In this document: in pieces, positions 1 to 5,425 of the stretch | How the letters are laid out: every line of letters starts with the position of its first letter | Numbering within the stretch: the first letter of the stretch is position 1 | Source of the DNA: Clostridia bacterium | GTDB lineage: Bacteria; Bacillota_A; Clostridia; Oscillospirales; CAG-272 | Length of the DNA stretch: 5,707 nt | Assembly: GCA_017467225.1 (NCBI GenBank) | Contig: JAFTSR010000321.1 | Span: 1-5,707 of the forward strand | Direction: 5' to 3' | Made by a program: the position numbers and the translations under genes | Notes under the pieces: generated by a model | The model's input: the letters and a program-made list of their open reading frames with translations, nothing else | Told to the model about the DNA's origin: nothing | Database searches by the model: none

Positions 1-28
1 AAGAGTGACCCTCTCTTTGCAATCTCCG

Positions 29-355
29 CTTATGGGTTTCACCCCTAAGAACCCCAAGCTGTCGCGCGCTACACACAAAAAATGCTATCGCATTTTTTGC
101 TCAGACGCACGCGGTTGTCGCAGAGAGAAAACTTTGCTTTCGCCGTTTAAAGAAAACGGCGAAAACGGAGAAATTTTTGTGGGTAGAATGACTTTTATCT
201 TTCTTTTGGGGCAGGGGCCCCAATAGGAAAAGCGGTTCGTTCGGACAGAACAGAACCGCTCAAAATATTGCAAACAAATCTTTTTTCAAAAGTTTTTGGA
301 AGTCCAGAAACCTTTTTTCAAAAAGGTTTCTGGCGGGTGCAGGGCAGAGCCCTGC
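29..355. repeat. Modular hairpin-rich spacer repeat, copy A
   Basis: This gene-free stretch holds a series of hairpins matching copy B (3526-3940) in order and orientation. They are: an imperfect CTTATGGG/CCCCTAAG (29-49); CAAAAAATGC/GCATTTTTTG with loop TATC (76-99); TTTCGCCGTTT/AAACGGCGAAA (138-164); TTGGGGC/GCCCCAA with loop AGGG (206-223); a two-part stem AGCGGTTC+GTTC / GAAC+GAACCGCT (231-260); a wobble-containing TTTCAAAA/TTTTGGAA (284-301); a 14-bp stem (304-333); and GCAGGGC/GCCCTGC (339-355), which ends on the base next to the synthetase stop codon. Bases 1-28 hold no recognisable gene; on the minus strand, GAGAGGGTCAC near the edge could be the RBS of a gene just outside the window. 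Confidence 0.75.
304..355 (-). terminator. Candidate terminator hairpins after the acyl-CoA synthetase gene
   Basis: Immediately after the TGA stop, GCAGGGC-TCT-GCCCTGC (355-339) can fold, followed by a perfect 14-bp stem with arms CCAGAAACCTTTTT and AAAAAGGTTTCTGG (333-304). There is no clean T-tract after them on this strand, so termination is less certain than at 3850-3910. The position directly after the stop codon supports a 3'-end role such as termination or message protection. Confidence 0.4.
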
Positions 356-2086
356 TCACCTTCTCATCTTCTCCTCATACTGCGGCAGAATCTTCTCGAT
401 CAAACTAGCCCTCTTGATCTTCTTGGAGCTGTTCTTGGGAAACTCCTCACGGTAGTGAATATACATGCACATGTGCTTGTAGCTCTGTACCGTCGCATTG
501 ACCGACTCCAGGGCAGCCGAGAGCGCAAGCTCCACCTGCTCCTCGCTCACCTCGCCTCCCGAAAGCTCACGCAGCCGATCCATGTCCGGACGCAGAAGGG
601 CTACAATGTCGTAGTCCTTTTTCTTTTCGTTCATAATGCCGACAACAACCGCCTCGGCAACAGCGTCCGAACGACACAGATGCGCCTCCAGCTCCTCGGG
701 GAAAATGTTCTTGCCGTTGTAGGTCACAATGACGTTCTTTTTGCGGCCGGTGATGTGCAAAAATCCACGCTTGTCAATATAGCCGAGGTCGCCCGTGTAG
801 AACCAGCCGCCGTGCTTGACGGCCGCCGTTGCCTCGGGCATATTGTAATAGCCCAGCATGACGCCCTCGCTACGCACGCAGATCTCTCCCGTGCCGTCCT
901 CGGCGGCATCCGCAATGCGGAGCTGACCCTCCGGCAGCGCAAGTCCTGCCGCGCTGTCCTCAAAATAATCGCTGTGATTGACCGCAGCCAAGGGGGAGCA
1001 TTCCGTAAGTCCGTAGCCCTGAATGGCGTGGAAGCCAAGGTCGCGCAAGCCCTTGAGAATGGCGGGATCGATGCCCGCACCGCCCGATACCATCAGTCGG
1101 ATGCGACCGCCAAAGGTCTCGTGAATTTCGGCAAACAGCTTCTTTCTCGCCGCCTGCCGCGCAGACAGAGGACGGATCGGCTCGGTCAGCGCAATGGCCG
1201 TGCGCACCTTTTTCTCCATGCCTTTTTTGCGGATATTGGTCCAGATTTTCTGATAGACGGTTTCCAGCAGCAGCGGCACGCAGAGAATGGCCGTCGGGCG
1301 CACCGTCTTCATTTCCTTCATTAAATAACGCAGACCGGTCGAGAAGGCGACCTGCGCACCCGAGCACAGCGAGCAAAGAAAGCCGATGGTGCATTCATAC
1401 ACGTGGTGAAGCGGCAGCACCGATAAGAGCACGTCGTGCTCGTCCTCGTAGACCATCATCAAGGCGTTGCGCACGTTGGAGTACAGATTGCGCTGCGACA
1501 GCATAACGCCCTTGGAGGCGCCCGTCGTGCCCGACGTGAAAATAATGGACGCCACGGCATCCTCGTCAATGGGCGCATCCAGCGCGCCACGCTGTCCTGC
1601 GTCGAGCAGCGCCGCACCGCGAGCGAGCCAGTCACCGAGCTCCGAGAAGGGAATGCGGATGGCGTCGCTGCACATGCCGTCGAACTTTGCCGAGAGTGTG
1701 TCGCTGTAGACAATAACGGCGGGCTTGGTCATGTCGATCACGTTCTGCACGTCGCCGGCGGCCATCTCCTTGTCCAAGGGAACCACGGTCGCCGCGGCGG
1801 TCATGGCGGTCATATACGCGACCACCCAGGCGTAGCAGTTCTCGCCGCTGACCAGAATTTTCTGACCGGCAAGCGGCTTTCCGCTTGCCTTTTGCAGCTC
1901 GTCGTCCAGCGCCAGGCAAAGGGAGTTGACGTCGCGTCCGTACTGCGCAAAGGTGTAGCTGCGCCAGTTGCCGCTCTCGTTTTGCGAAAAGGCGATATTC
2001 TCTCCGTAAAGCGTGGCGGAGGTCGTGAGCATTTCGCGCAGGTTTTCTATATGCCGCACCTTATGCGGCGTGTAGGCTTGTTTCAT
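356..2086 (-). CDS. AMP-forming acyl-CoA synthetase (long-chain fatty acid--CoA ligase-like)
   Basis: This 576-residue protein belongs to the ANL (AMP-binding) superfamily: it would activate a carboxylic acid with ATP to an acyl-adenylate and pass it to CoA in the cytoplasm or at the membrane face. Visible core motifs in order: the phosphate-binding loop FTSGTTGASKG (183-193), LPLHHVYE (224-231), QGYGLTECSP (356-365), YTGD (430-433), the hinge GRKKNVIV (447-454), NGKNIFPEELE (457-467), and the C-terminal PKNSSKKIKR (550-559), where K556 aligns with the catalytic lysine. The usual SGK is SKK here. Length and motifs are complete, so it looks active. The order resembles long-chain (FadD15-like) ligases, but chain length cannot be read from the sequence; an acyl-ACP ligase is an alternative. 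The start is the only ATG before an in-frame TGA upstream. It has its own promoter 143 bp after the CDF stop codon. A hairpin of the spacer repeat touches its stop codon. Confidence 0.93.
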   Translation of the reverse strand: MKQAYTPHKVRHIENLREMLTTSATLYGENIAFSQNESGNWRSYTFAQYGRDVNSLCLALDDELQKASGKPLAGQKILVSGENCYAWVVAYMTAMTAAATVVPLDKEMAAGDVQNVIDMTKPAVIVYSDTLSAKFDGMCSDAIRIPFSELGDWLARGAALLDAGQRGALDAPIDEDAVASIIFTSGTTGASKGVMLSQRNLYSNVRNALMMVYEDEHDVLLSVLPLHHVYECTIGFLCSLCSGAQVAFSTGLRYLMKEMKTVRPTAILCVPLLLETVYQKIWTNIRKKGMEKKVRTAIALTEPIRPLSARQAARKKLFAEIHETFGGRIRLMVSGGAGIDPAILKGLRDLGFHAIQGYGLTECSPLAAVNHSDYFEDSAAGLALPEGQLRIADAAEDGTGEICVRSEGVMLGYYNMPEATAAVKHGGWFYTGDLGYIDKRGFLHITGRKKNVIVTYNGKNIFPEELEAHLCRSDAVAEAVVVGIMNEKKKDYDIVALLRPDMDRLRELSGGEVSEEQVELALSAALESVNATVQSYKHMCMYIHYREEFPKNSSKKIKRASLIEKILPQYEEKMRR

Positions 2087-2095
2087 GATGTGTTC

Positions 2096-2119
2096 CGACC
2101 GTTGGTCGTTCCTTCCTCT
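2096..2119 (-). promoter_or_regulatory. Distant Shine-Dalgarno with intervening hairpin, synthetase gene
   Basis: The best Shine-Dalgarno-like run, AGAGGAAGG (2119-2111 on the minus strand), lies 24 nt before the ATG, too far for normal use. Between them is a 5-bp hairpin, CGACC-AAC-GGTCG (2108-2096). Folding it would reduce the effective spacing to about 11 nt. A weaker alternative is the CGGAA just 6 nt from the ATG, which includes the last bases of that hairpin. Confidence 0.35.
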
Positions 2120-2130
2120 GTGTCATTTGG

Positions 2131-2143
2131 TTATCAGTGATAA
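2131..2143. promoter_or_regulatory. Candidate operator: tetO-like 13-bp palindrome
   Basis: TTATCAGTGATAA is a perfect palindrome around one central base, located about 7-19 bp downstream of the predicted transcription start. Its inner 11 bases, TATCAGTGATA, are the same as the core of the classical tet operator. A TetR-family repressor bound here would block transcription of the synthetase; such regulators commonly control fatty-acid genes (for example FadR of Bacillus). No regulator gene is in the window, so the assignment is inference from the site. Confidence 0.45.
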
Positions 2144-2156
2144 CTTTGATAAAAAC

Positions 2157-2185
2157 ATTATACCATACCGCAGAGAAAAAATCAA
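2157..2185 (-). promoter_or_regulatory. Sigma-70/sigma-A promoter of the acyl-CoA synthetase gene
   Basis: Read on the minus strand, there is a -35 box TTGATT (2185-2180), a 17-nt spacer, and a perfect -10 box TATAAT (2162-2157). The -10 is preceded by TG plus one base, an extended -10. Transcription would start near 2150, giving a leader of about 64 nt. This is the only convincing promoter I find in the window. Its presence argues that the synthetase is transcribed separately from the CDF gene, although readthrough is not excluded. Confidence 0.8.
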
Positions 2186-2229
2186 GAGTTCTATACAAAT
2201 TTACGATTTGTTCACCCATTCGTGCCGGA

Positions 2230-3390
2230 TTACGCCCGATCAACCGTGACAACCGTACGATACGAGGGATCGATGGTCTGCACGGCCAGGGCGATGCGCT
2301 CGCAAAGCTCCTTTTCGGTCAGCTCCAGTTCAAAAGGCGCGGCGACGTCAAAGATGAGGTTGCTGTGCGTCGAACCGCGGACAAAGCGGAAATCATGCAT
2401 ACTGATGCGCGGGTCGATGACGTGCAGCAGCGTCTGCACGGTGGCGTGCAGCTTATCGACCTCGGCGTCTCCGATGACGATGGGGTCCATATGGACGGTG
2501 GCGAGAATGCCGCAATCCTCGTGCAGCTGCTTTTCGATGCAATCGATCATATCGTGCATATCAAAGACGTTACGGCTGCCGTCCACCTCAACGTGCAGCG
2601 AGGCGACGGTACGGCCGGGGCCGTAATTATGCACCATCATATCGTGGATGCCCAGCGCGTCGGGGTACTGTGCGACGACGGCGCGGATGGCGTCCAGCGT
2701 CTCGGCGGAGGGTGCCTCACCAAGGATGGCGTTTTTGGCGTCGTTGAGCACGCGTCCGCCCGCGACGAAGATGAGCACGGCGACGGCGATACCGACGTAG
2801 GCGTCGATATCGATATCAGTCAGGCGGTAGAAGATCATGGAGAGCAGGACGGCGGTGGTTGCGGCGGCATCGGAGAGCGAGTCGACCATGGTTGCGCGCA
2901 GGGTATCGGAGTCGATCTTCTTACCGATGGCGCGGTTAAACAGCCCCAGCCAGACCTTGACGGCGACAGAGACCATCAGGATGATGATGGTCAGGGTATG
3001 GAAGACAGTGGGGGAGGGGTTGAAAATTTTGGAGATAGAGTCACGGAGCAGCTCATAGCCGATGACCATGATGATCATGGAGACGATCAGCGAGGTGACG
3101 TATTCCATACGGGCGTGACCGAAGGGGTGGTGGCGGTCGGCCTCCTTGGCGGCCATACGGCAGCCGAGAAGAGCCAGCAGCTGGGAGCCGGCATCGGAGA
3201 GGTTATTCATGGCATCGGCGCAGATAGCGACCGAGTGGGAGATGGTACCTGCGAGAAGCTTGAAGGCAAACAGCAGGAGGTTAAGGACAATACCGACGGT
3301 GGAAGCCAGGGTAGCGTAGGCGCTACGGGTTTGGGGATTGGCGGTATCGGTGGGGTTATGGATGAAGAGTTTACAGAGCAGGGAGGTCAT
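2230..3390 (-). CDS. Cation diffusion facilitator (CDF) family metal efflux transporter, probably Mn2+
   Basis: This 386-residue membrane protein is a proton-coupled divalent metal exporter. Hydrophobic helices lie at about 26-50, 54-77, 97-117, 130-152, 168-187 and 195-211. The transport site is visible as N62-x-x-x-D66 in helix 2 (context ADAMNNLSDA) and D170-x-x-x-D174 in helix 5 (MVDSLSDA). The N/D-D/D set is typical of the manganese group, whereas Zn transporters usually carry histidine, so Mn2+ is the best guess. HHPFGHARMEY (87-97) is the conserved loop after helix 2. A cytoplasmic dimerisation domain covers about 224-303. It is followed by ~80 further residues (304-386) that resemble a second such domain, making the protein longer than the ~300-residue basic form. 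The start is supported by AAAGGA 6 nt upstream. The leader strongly resembles that of the MBOAT gene. No convincing terminator follows. Confidence 0.92.
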   Translation of the reverse strand: MTSLLCKLFIHNPTDTANPQTRSAYATLASTVGIVLNLLLFAFKLLAGTISHSVAICADAMNNLSDAGSQLLALLGCRMAAKEADRHHPFGHARMEYVTSLIVSMIIMVIGYELLRDSISKIFNPSPTVFHTLTIIILMVSVAVKVWLGLFNRAIGKKIDSDTLRATMVDSLSDAAATTAVLLSMIFYRLTDIDIDAYVGIAVAVLIFVAGGRVLNDAKNAILGEAPSAETLDAIRAVVAQYPDALGIHDMMVHNYGPGRTVASLHVEVDGSRNVFDMHDMIDCIEKQLHEDCGILATVHMDPIVIGDAEVDKLHATVQTLLHVIDPRISMHDFRFVRGSTHSNLIFDVAAPFELELTEKELCERIALAVQTIDPSYRTVVTVDRA

Positions 3391-3443
3391 AAGGTATCCT
3401 TTCGGGGGGAGATGATTTAGGGAGTGCGAACATAGCGTTCTAT
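3391..3443 (-). promoter_or_regulatory. Conserved leader and RBS of the CDF gene
   Basis: Reading toward the gene: ATAGAACGCTATGTTCGCAC, a short variable piece, CTAAATCATC, a C-rich stretch, then GAAAGGA ending 6 nt before the ATG (AAAGGA at 3402-3397). About 38 of 46 aligned positions match the leader of the MBOAT gene. Outside the ribosome binding site no known riboswitch or operator is recognised. GAAC-N5-GTTC inside the block is a weak inverted repeat. Upstream lies an AT-rich stretch with the 12-bp palindrome CAAAAATTTTTG (3447-3458); I could not place a convincing promoter. Confidence 0.55.
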
Positions 3444-3475
3444 ATGCAAAAATTTTTGAAAATTTTAGTCTAACC

Positions 3476-3505
3476 GGTAGGGGGCGGCGCCTTCGACGCC
3501 CCGTT
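3476..3505. repeat. Short GTAG-hairpin-GTT element, copy 1
   Basis: GTAG is followed by the stem GGGGCG (3481-3486), a 10-nt loop GCGCCTTCGA, the stem CGCCCC (3497-3502), then GTT. It lies between the CDF leader and repeat copy B. The same architecture with another stem sequence is at 3722-3750. Small hairpin elements of this form are familiar from spacers of gut clostridia. Confidence 0.6.
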
Positions 3506-3718
3506 GGAGTGAGAGGGGGGCTGAATTAAGATTGTGCGAAGAAAACGTTCATAAGGGCTCTGCCCTTATGTATCCCGTTGGTGGTCGCGCGTTACACGCA
3601 AAAAACGCTATCGCATTTTTTGCTAAACACGCGCGGCTTGAGCAGAGTGCAGACTTTGCTTTCGCCGCCTCAAAAAGGACGGCGAAAACGGAGAAATTTC
3701 TACGGGAAGAACATCAAT

Positions 3719-3750
3719 CCTGTAGGGACAGGCCTCCCGGACTGTCCGTT
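3719..3750. repeat. Short GTAG-hairpin-GTT element, copy 2, nested in repeat B
   Basis: GTAG, stem GGACAG (3726-3731), 10-nt loop GCCTCCCGGA, stem CTGTCC (3742-3747), GTT. Stem length and loop length equal those of copy 1, but the stem bases differ while pairing is kept. It sits at a place in copy B where copy A has no such sequence, so it appears to be an insertion into the larger repeat. Confidence 0.6.
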
Positions 3751-3849
3751 CCAATGCGAAACAAATTATTTTCACCTAACATATGGGGCAGGGGCCCCAT
3801 ATGGCATATCGTTCCGTTCGGACAGAACAGAACCGCTAAAAATTCAGCC

Positions 3850-3910
3850 AAAAAATTTCCCCAAAAGTTTTTGGGGTTCCAAGGGGTCTTTTTTCAAAAA
3901 GACCCCTTGG
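3850..3910 (-). terminator. Candidate tandem intrinsic terminator after the MBOAT gene
   Basis: Reading from the MBOAT stop codon, transcripts pass a 15-bp hairpin with CCAAGGGG-type base and A/T-rich top (3910-3879, 2-nt loop). A second hairpin, CCCCAAAA-AC-TTTTGGGG (3876-3859), follows, then AAATTTTTT (3858-3850). The second hairpin plus T-tract has terminator form, though half of its stem is A-T. It is part of repeat copy B. Confidence 0.5.
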
Positions 3911-3941
3911 TCGCCGAAGGCCTTGGGCAGCGCCCCTTGTC

Positions 3942-5369
3942 TTAAAACCTAAAATACAGGAACGGATTATACGACGAATCGACGAGGTAAGCGGTGCACA
4001 GGACGAGGGCAGAGAGGGATAGGACGATGGTGAAGGCCTCAGACAGGACCGGTGCGCGGTCACGCAGGCGGTTCCAGACGCGTTTAGGCAGCGGTGTGGA
4101 TGCCAGGCACAGGGCGACTAGGAGCAGCGCGTTGCGGGAGAGCTCGTACCAAAGAGCGCCGTTTGCCAGCGGTGCACCGCCAAACATCGCCGCGCCGTAC
4201 GCCAGCGCGTGGGAGAGGTCAAGCGTTGCCACCGAGCCGTCAAACACAAAGAGATAAAAGCTGAAGACGGCGACGGCCAGCGTCCAGACGTGTCCGACCA
4301 CGGCAGGCGCGCGCTGCAAAAACTTGCCAAGGAAGGCACGCTCCAGCGCGAGGATGACAAAGAAAAACAGTCCCCACAGGATATAGTTCCACGCCGCGCC
4401 GTGCCAAAGGCCGGTCAGGAGCCAGACGATCAGCATATTGAGGTAGGTTCGACCCGTGCCGCGGCGGTTACCGCCCAGCGGAATATAGACGTAGGCGCGG
4501 AACCAGGAGGTCAGCGTCATATGCCAGCGCCGCCAGTAATCCGACACGGTACGAGCGACAAAGGGATAGTTGAAGTTTTCGGGAAAATGGAAGCCGAGGA
4601 TACGGCCAAGTCCGATGGCCATATCGGAGTAGCCGGAGAAGTCAAAGTAAATCTGGAAGGTGAAAAAGATGAGGCCGAGCCAGGCGCCAAGGGCGGTTTG
4701 CTGCGCGGCGGGGATGTCGCGGAAATGCTCCCAGACGGCGCCGGCGCTATTGGCAAGCAGCACCTTTTTGGCAAGTCCGCAAAGGAAGATGCGCGTGCCG
4801 GCGTTGACGTCCTCCATGCGGTGGATACGGGTCTGCAGCTCGCGCTCGACGTCGGAATAACGGACGATAGGGCCGGCGATCAGCTGCGGAAACAGTGTGA
4901 CGTAAGCGCCGAAGGTGATGGGGTTTTTCTGCGCCTGCACCTCTCCGCGATAGATGTCGATGACGTAAGACAGCGCCTGGAAGGTATAGAACGAGATACC
5001 GATGGGCAGGACGATCTGCAGCACCGGCAGGGAGGACAGTGCGGGGACGAGGCGGAGGTTATCAAAGACAAAGCCTGCGTATTTGAAAAAGGCGAGCAGG
5101 CCGACATTGATGACAACGGCGGCGACGAGTGTGGCTTTTTTAGCGCGGAGCATATCTTTTTTATGATAGCGGTCGATCAGAAGGCCTGCTGCGTGATCGA
5201 CGGCGATGGTGGCGATCATGAGAAAGACGTAGACGGGCTCACCCCAGCCATAGAAGGCGAGGCTGGTGAGCAGCAGGGTGAGGTTACGGGCGCGGCGCGG
5301 CACGAGGAAGTACACGCCAAGCGTGAGGATGAGGTAGGCGAAGAGAAATTCGAGGGATGAGAAGAGCAT
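3942..5369 (-). CDS. MBOAT family O-acyltransferase (AlgI/DltB-like)
   Basis: This 475-residue polytopic membrane protein belongs to the membrane-bound O-acyltransferase family, which moves acetyl or other acyl groups across the membrane onto exported polymers (alginate, teichoic acid, peptidoglycan, other polysaccharides). It starts with a hydrophobic segment (about 5-23). Conserved blocks are GISFYTFQALSYVIDIYRG (124-142), FPQLIAGPIVRY (160-171), YFDFSGYSDMAIG (241-253), HFPENFNYPF (261-270), YWRRWHMTLTSWF (278-290), PLGGNR (297-302) and LTGLWHGAAWNYILWG (318-333). H323 in that last block is the family's catalytic histidine, with H283 the second conserved one. The length is typical of AlgI. 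The start has a near-perfect ribosome binding site. Such proteins normally work with an AlgJ/AlgX, PatB or DHHW-type SGNH partner; none is next to it on the visible side, so the acceptor polymer is unknown. Repeats flank the gene on both sides. Confidence 0.93.
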   Translation of the reverse strand: MLFSSLEFLFAYLILTLGVYFLVPRRARNLTLLLTSLAFYGWGEPVYVFLMIATIAVDHAAGLLIDRYHKKDMLRAKKATLVAAVVINVGLLAFFKYAGFVFDNLRLVPALSSLPVLQIVLPIGISFYTFQALSYVIDIYRGEVQAQKNPITFGAYVTLFPQLIAGPIVRYSDVERELQTRIHRMEDVNAGTRIFLCGLAKKVLLANSAGAVWEHFRDIPAAQQTALGAWLGLIFFTFQIYFDFSGYSDMAIGLGRILGFHFPENFNYPFVARTVSDYWRRWHMTLTSWFRAYVYIPLGGNRRGTGRTYLNMLIVWLLTGLWHGAAWNYILWGLFFFVILALERAFLGKFLQRAPAVVGHVWTLAVAVFSFYLFVFDGSVATLDLSHALAYGAAMFGGAPLANGALWYELSRNALLLVALCLASTPLPKRVWNRLRDRAPVLSEAFTIVLSLSALVLCTAYLVDSSYNPFLYFRF

Positions 5370-5425
5370 GGGTGACCTCCTTTCGTTGGGGATGATTTAG
5401 ATTGTGCGAACAAAGATTTCTATCC
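5370..5425 (-). promoter_or_regulatory. Conserved leader and strong RBS of the MBOAT gene
   Basis: The RBS AAAGGAGGT (5383-5375) stands 5 nt before the ATG, an almost perfect match to the 16S 3' end. Upstream the minus strand reads ATAGAAATCTTTGTTCGCAC, then CTAAATCATC, CCC and CGAAAGGA, matching the CDF leader block by block. A third, degenerate copy of the distal part lies at 3526-3552 with no gene behind it. No clear -35/-10 pair was found. Confidence 0.6.

Larger units (their letters stand above)
3526..3940. repeat. Modular hairpin-rich spacer repeat, copy B
   Basis: This is the fullest copy, lying between the MBOAT stop and the CDF leader. Modules: TGCGAA-type motif (3526-3552); CATAAGGGC/GCCCTTATG with loop TCT (3550-3570); GCAAAAAACGC/GCATTTTTTGC with loop TATC (3598-3623); TTTCGCCG/CGGCGAAA plus inner CCT/AGG (3660-3687); a nested GTAG hairpin element (3719-3750) absent from copies A and C; CATATGGGGC/GCCCCATATG with loop AGGG (3780-3803); a 23-base block identical to copy A (3815-3837 versus 238-260); CCCCAAAA/TTTTGGGG (3859-3876); a 15-bp stem (3879-3910); and GGGC/GCCC (3925-3935). 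A 41-base run (3653-3693) is identical to 5592-5632 in copy C. ORFs read here are by-products of the repeat. Confidence 0.8.

Noticed and set aside
296..1324. 342-codon open frame on the plus strand
   Set aside because: Antisense to the acyl-CoA synthetase and begins inside the repeat; no recognisable domain.
2053..2069. GCCGCA-CCTTA-TGCGGC hairpin within the first codons of the synthetase
   Set aside because: A possible effect on translation, but a 6-bp stem inside coding sequence is common by chance and nothing else supports a role.
2195..2211. ACAAAT-TTACG-ATTTGT hairpin as terminator of the CDF gene
   Set aside because: The stem is 6 bp with one G-C pair and no T-tract directly after it on the minus strand; too weak to call.
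2137..3420. 427-codon open frame on the plus strand
   Set aside because: It is antisense to the CDF gene, which has clear family motifs and an RBS. The translation is rich in Gly, Asp and His with no recognisable domain, as expected of an antisense shadow in GC-rich DNA.
3429..3441. GAAC-ATAGC-GTTC as a LexA/SOS box
   Set aside because: The Bacillota SOS box has four bases between GAAC and GTTC; here there are five, and the other copies of the motif do not keep the symmetry.
3532..3952. Two overlapping plus-strand open frames of 124-137 codons between the MBOAT and CDF genes
   Set aside because: They lie wholly in repeat copy B, run through hairpin arms, and similar peptides arise from copies A and C. 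They are repeat-derived, not genes.
4209..5360. 383-codon open frame on the plus strand
   Set aside because: Antisense to the MBOAT gene; low-complexity charged composition and no family motif.
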